Source: an uncultured Centipeda sp.
GTDB taxonomy: Bacteria; Bacillota; Negativicutes; Selenomonadales; Selenomonadaceae
DNA: 6,259 nucleotides
Direction of reading: 5' to 3'
Assembly: GCA_937925565.1 (NCBI GenBank)
Contig: CALALM010000382.1
Span: 1 to 6,259 of the forward strand
Below, piece by piece: positions 6,205 through 6,259 of the stretch. The position numbers and the translations under genes were made by a program. The notes beneath the pieces are model-generated. The model worked only from the letters and a program-made list of their open reading frames with translations. It had not been told where the DNA came from and did no database searches. Position 1 is the stretch's first letter. Each line of letters begins with the position of its first letter.

Positions 6205-6259
6205 TTAGAACGCCCAGTTCATATGCGCGCCGCCGGTGTAGCCCTGACGCTTGCCGAGC
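6205..6259 (-). CDS. C-terminal end of a probable outer-membrane beta-barrel protein (cut by window edge)
   Basis: Reading leftward from the edge, 17 codons encode LGKRQGYTGGAHMNWAF followed by TAA (6207-6205). Alternating hydrophobic residues and a terminal phenylalanine are the classic last-strand signature recognised by the BAM machinery of diderm bacteria. In Negativicutes such proteins include SLH-domain outer-membrane porins of the OmpM type. The frame is supported by the stop followed at 20 nt by a strong terminator. With only 17 residues visible the exact family cannot be assigned. Confidence 0.6.
   Translation of the reverse strand, partial: LGKRQGYTGGAHMNWAF

Noticed and set aside
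1..6259. CRISPR array, tRNA, rRNA, transposase or phage genes
   Set aside because: No regularly spaced direct repeats, cloverleaf, rRNA-like segment or mobile-element protein was seen on either strand.

Overview
The window reads as chromosomal DNA from a diderm Firmicute (Negativicutes), most plausibly Selenomonas or a close relative. Three things point there: GC-rich coding DNA next to AT-rich intergenic DNA, a minus-strand gene at the right edge that ends in the aromatic signature of an outer-membrane beta-barrel, and a GC-rich palindromic intergenic repeat of a type I associate with Selenomonas-like genomes. The genus is an inference from these features, not a database match.

Left edge (1-187, minus strand): the first 62 codons of narG, the catalytic subunit of membrane-bound respiratory nitrate reductase. 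The gene starts at a GTG with a strong ribosome binding site and runs off the window. The 242-nt AT-rich gap (188-429) is a divergent control region. It holds a sigma70-type promoter reading rightward (218-245), a perfect Crp/Fnr-family palindrome (270-287) spaced as a class II activator site for leftward narG transcription, an AT-rich palindrome (291-304), and a perfect 9-bp hairpin (368-389) in the presumed rightward leader.

Centre (430-6031, plus strand): two tightly coupled genes. The first (430-852) encodes a 140-residue protein of unknown function whose predicted strand-helix-strand order and C-terminal pattern suggest a ubiquitin/MoaD/ThiS-like beta-grasp fold. The second (863-6031) encodes a 1722-residue cytoplasmic protein of the DUF4132 (MolR/YehI-like) family. 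All the C-terminal family hallmarks are present. The Shine-Dalgarno of the large gene overlaps the stop codon of the small one, so the two products are probably made together.

Right edge (6032-6259): a structured GC-rich repeat (6042-6107), a strong 17-bp stem-loop terminator (6148-6189) that probably serves both converging genes, and the last 17 codons of a minus-strand gene whose product ends in Asn-Trp-Ala-Phe, typical of an outer-membrane barrel.

The most interesting candidate is the beta-grasp-like plus giant DUF4132 pair. It sits divergent to a molybdoenzyme gene and shares a control region in which one bound regulator could raise narG and lower the pair. No mechanism for DUF4132 proteins can be read from the sequence.
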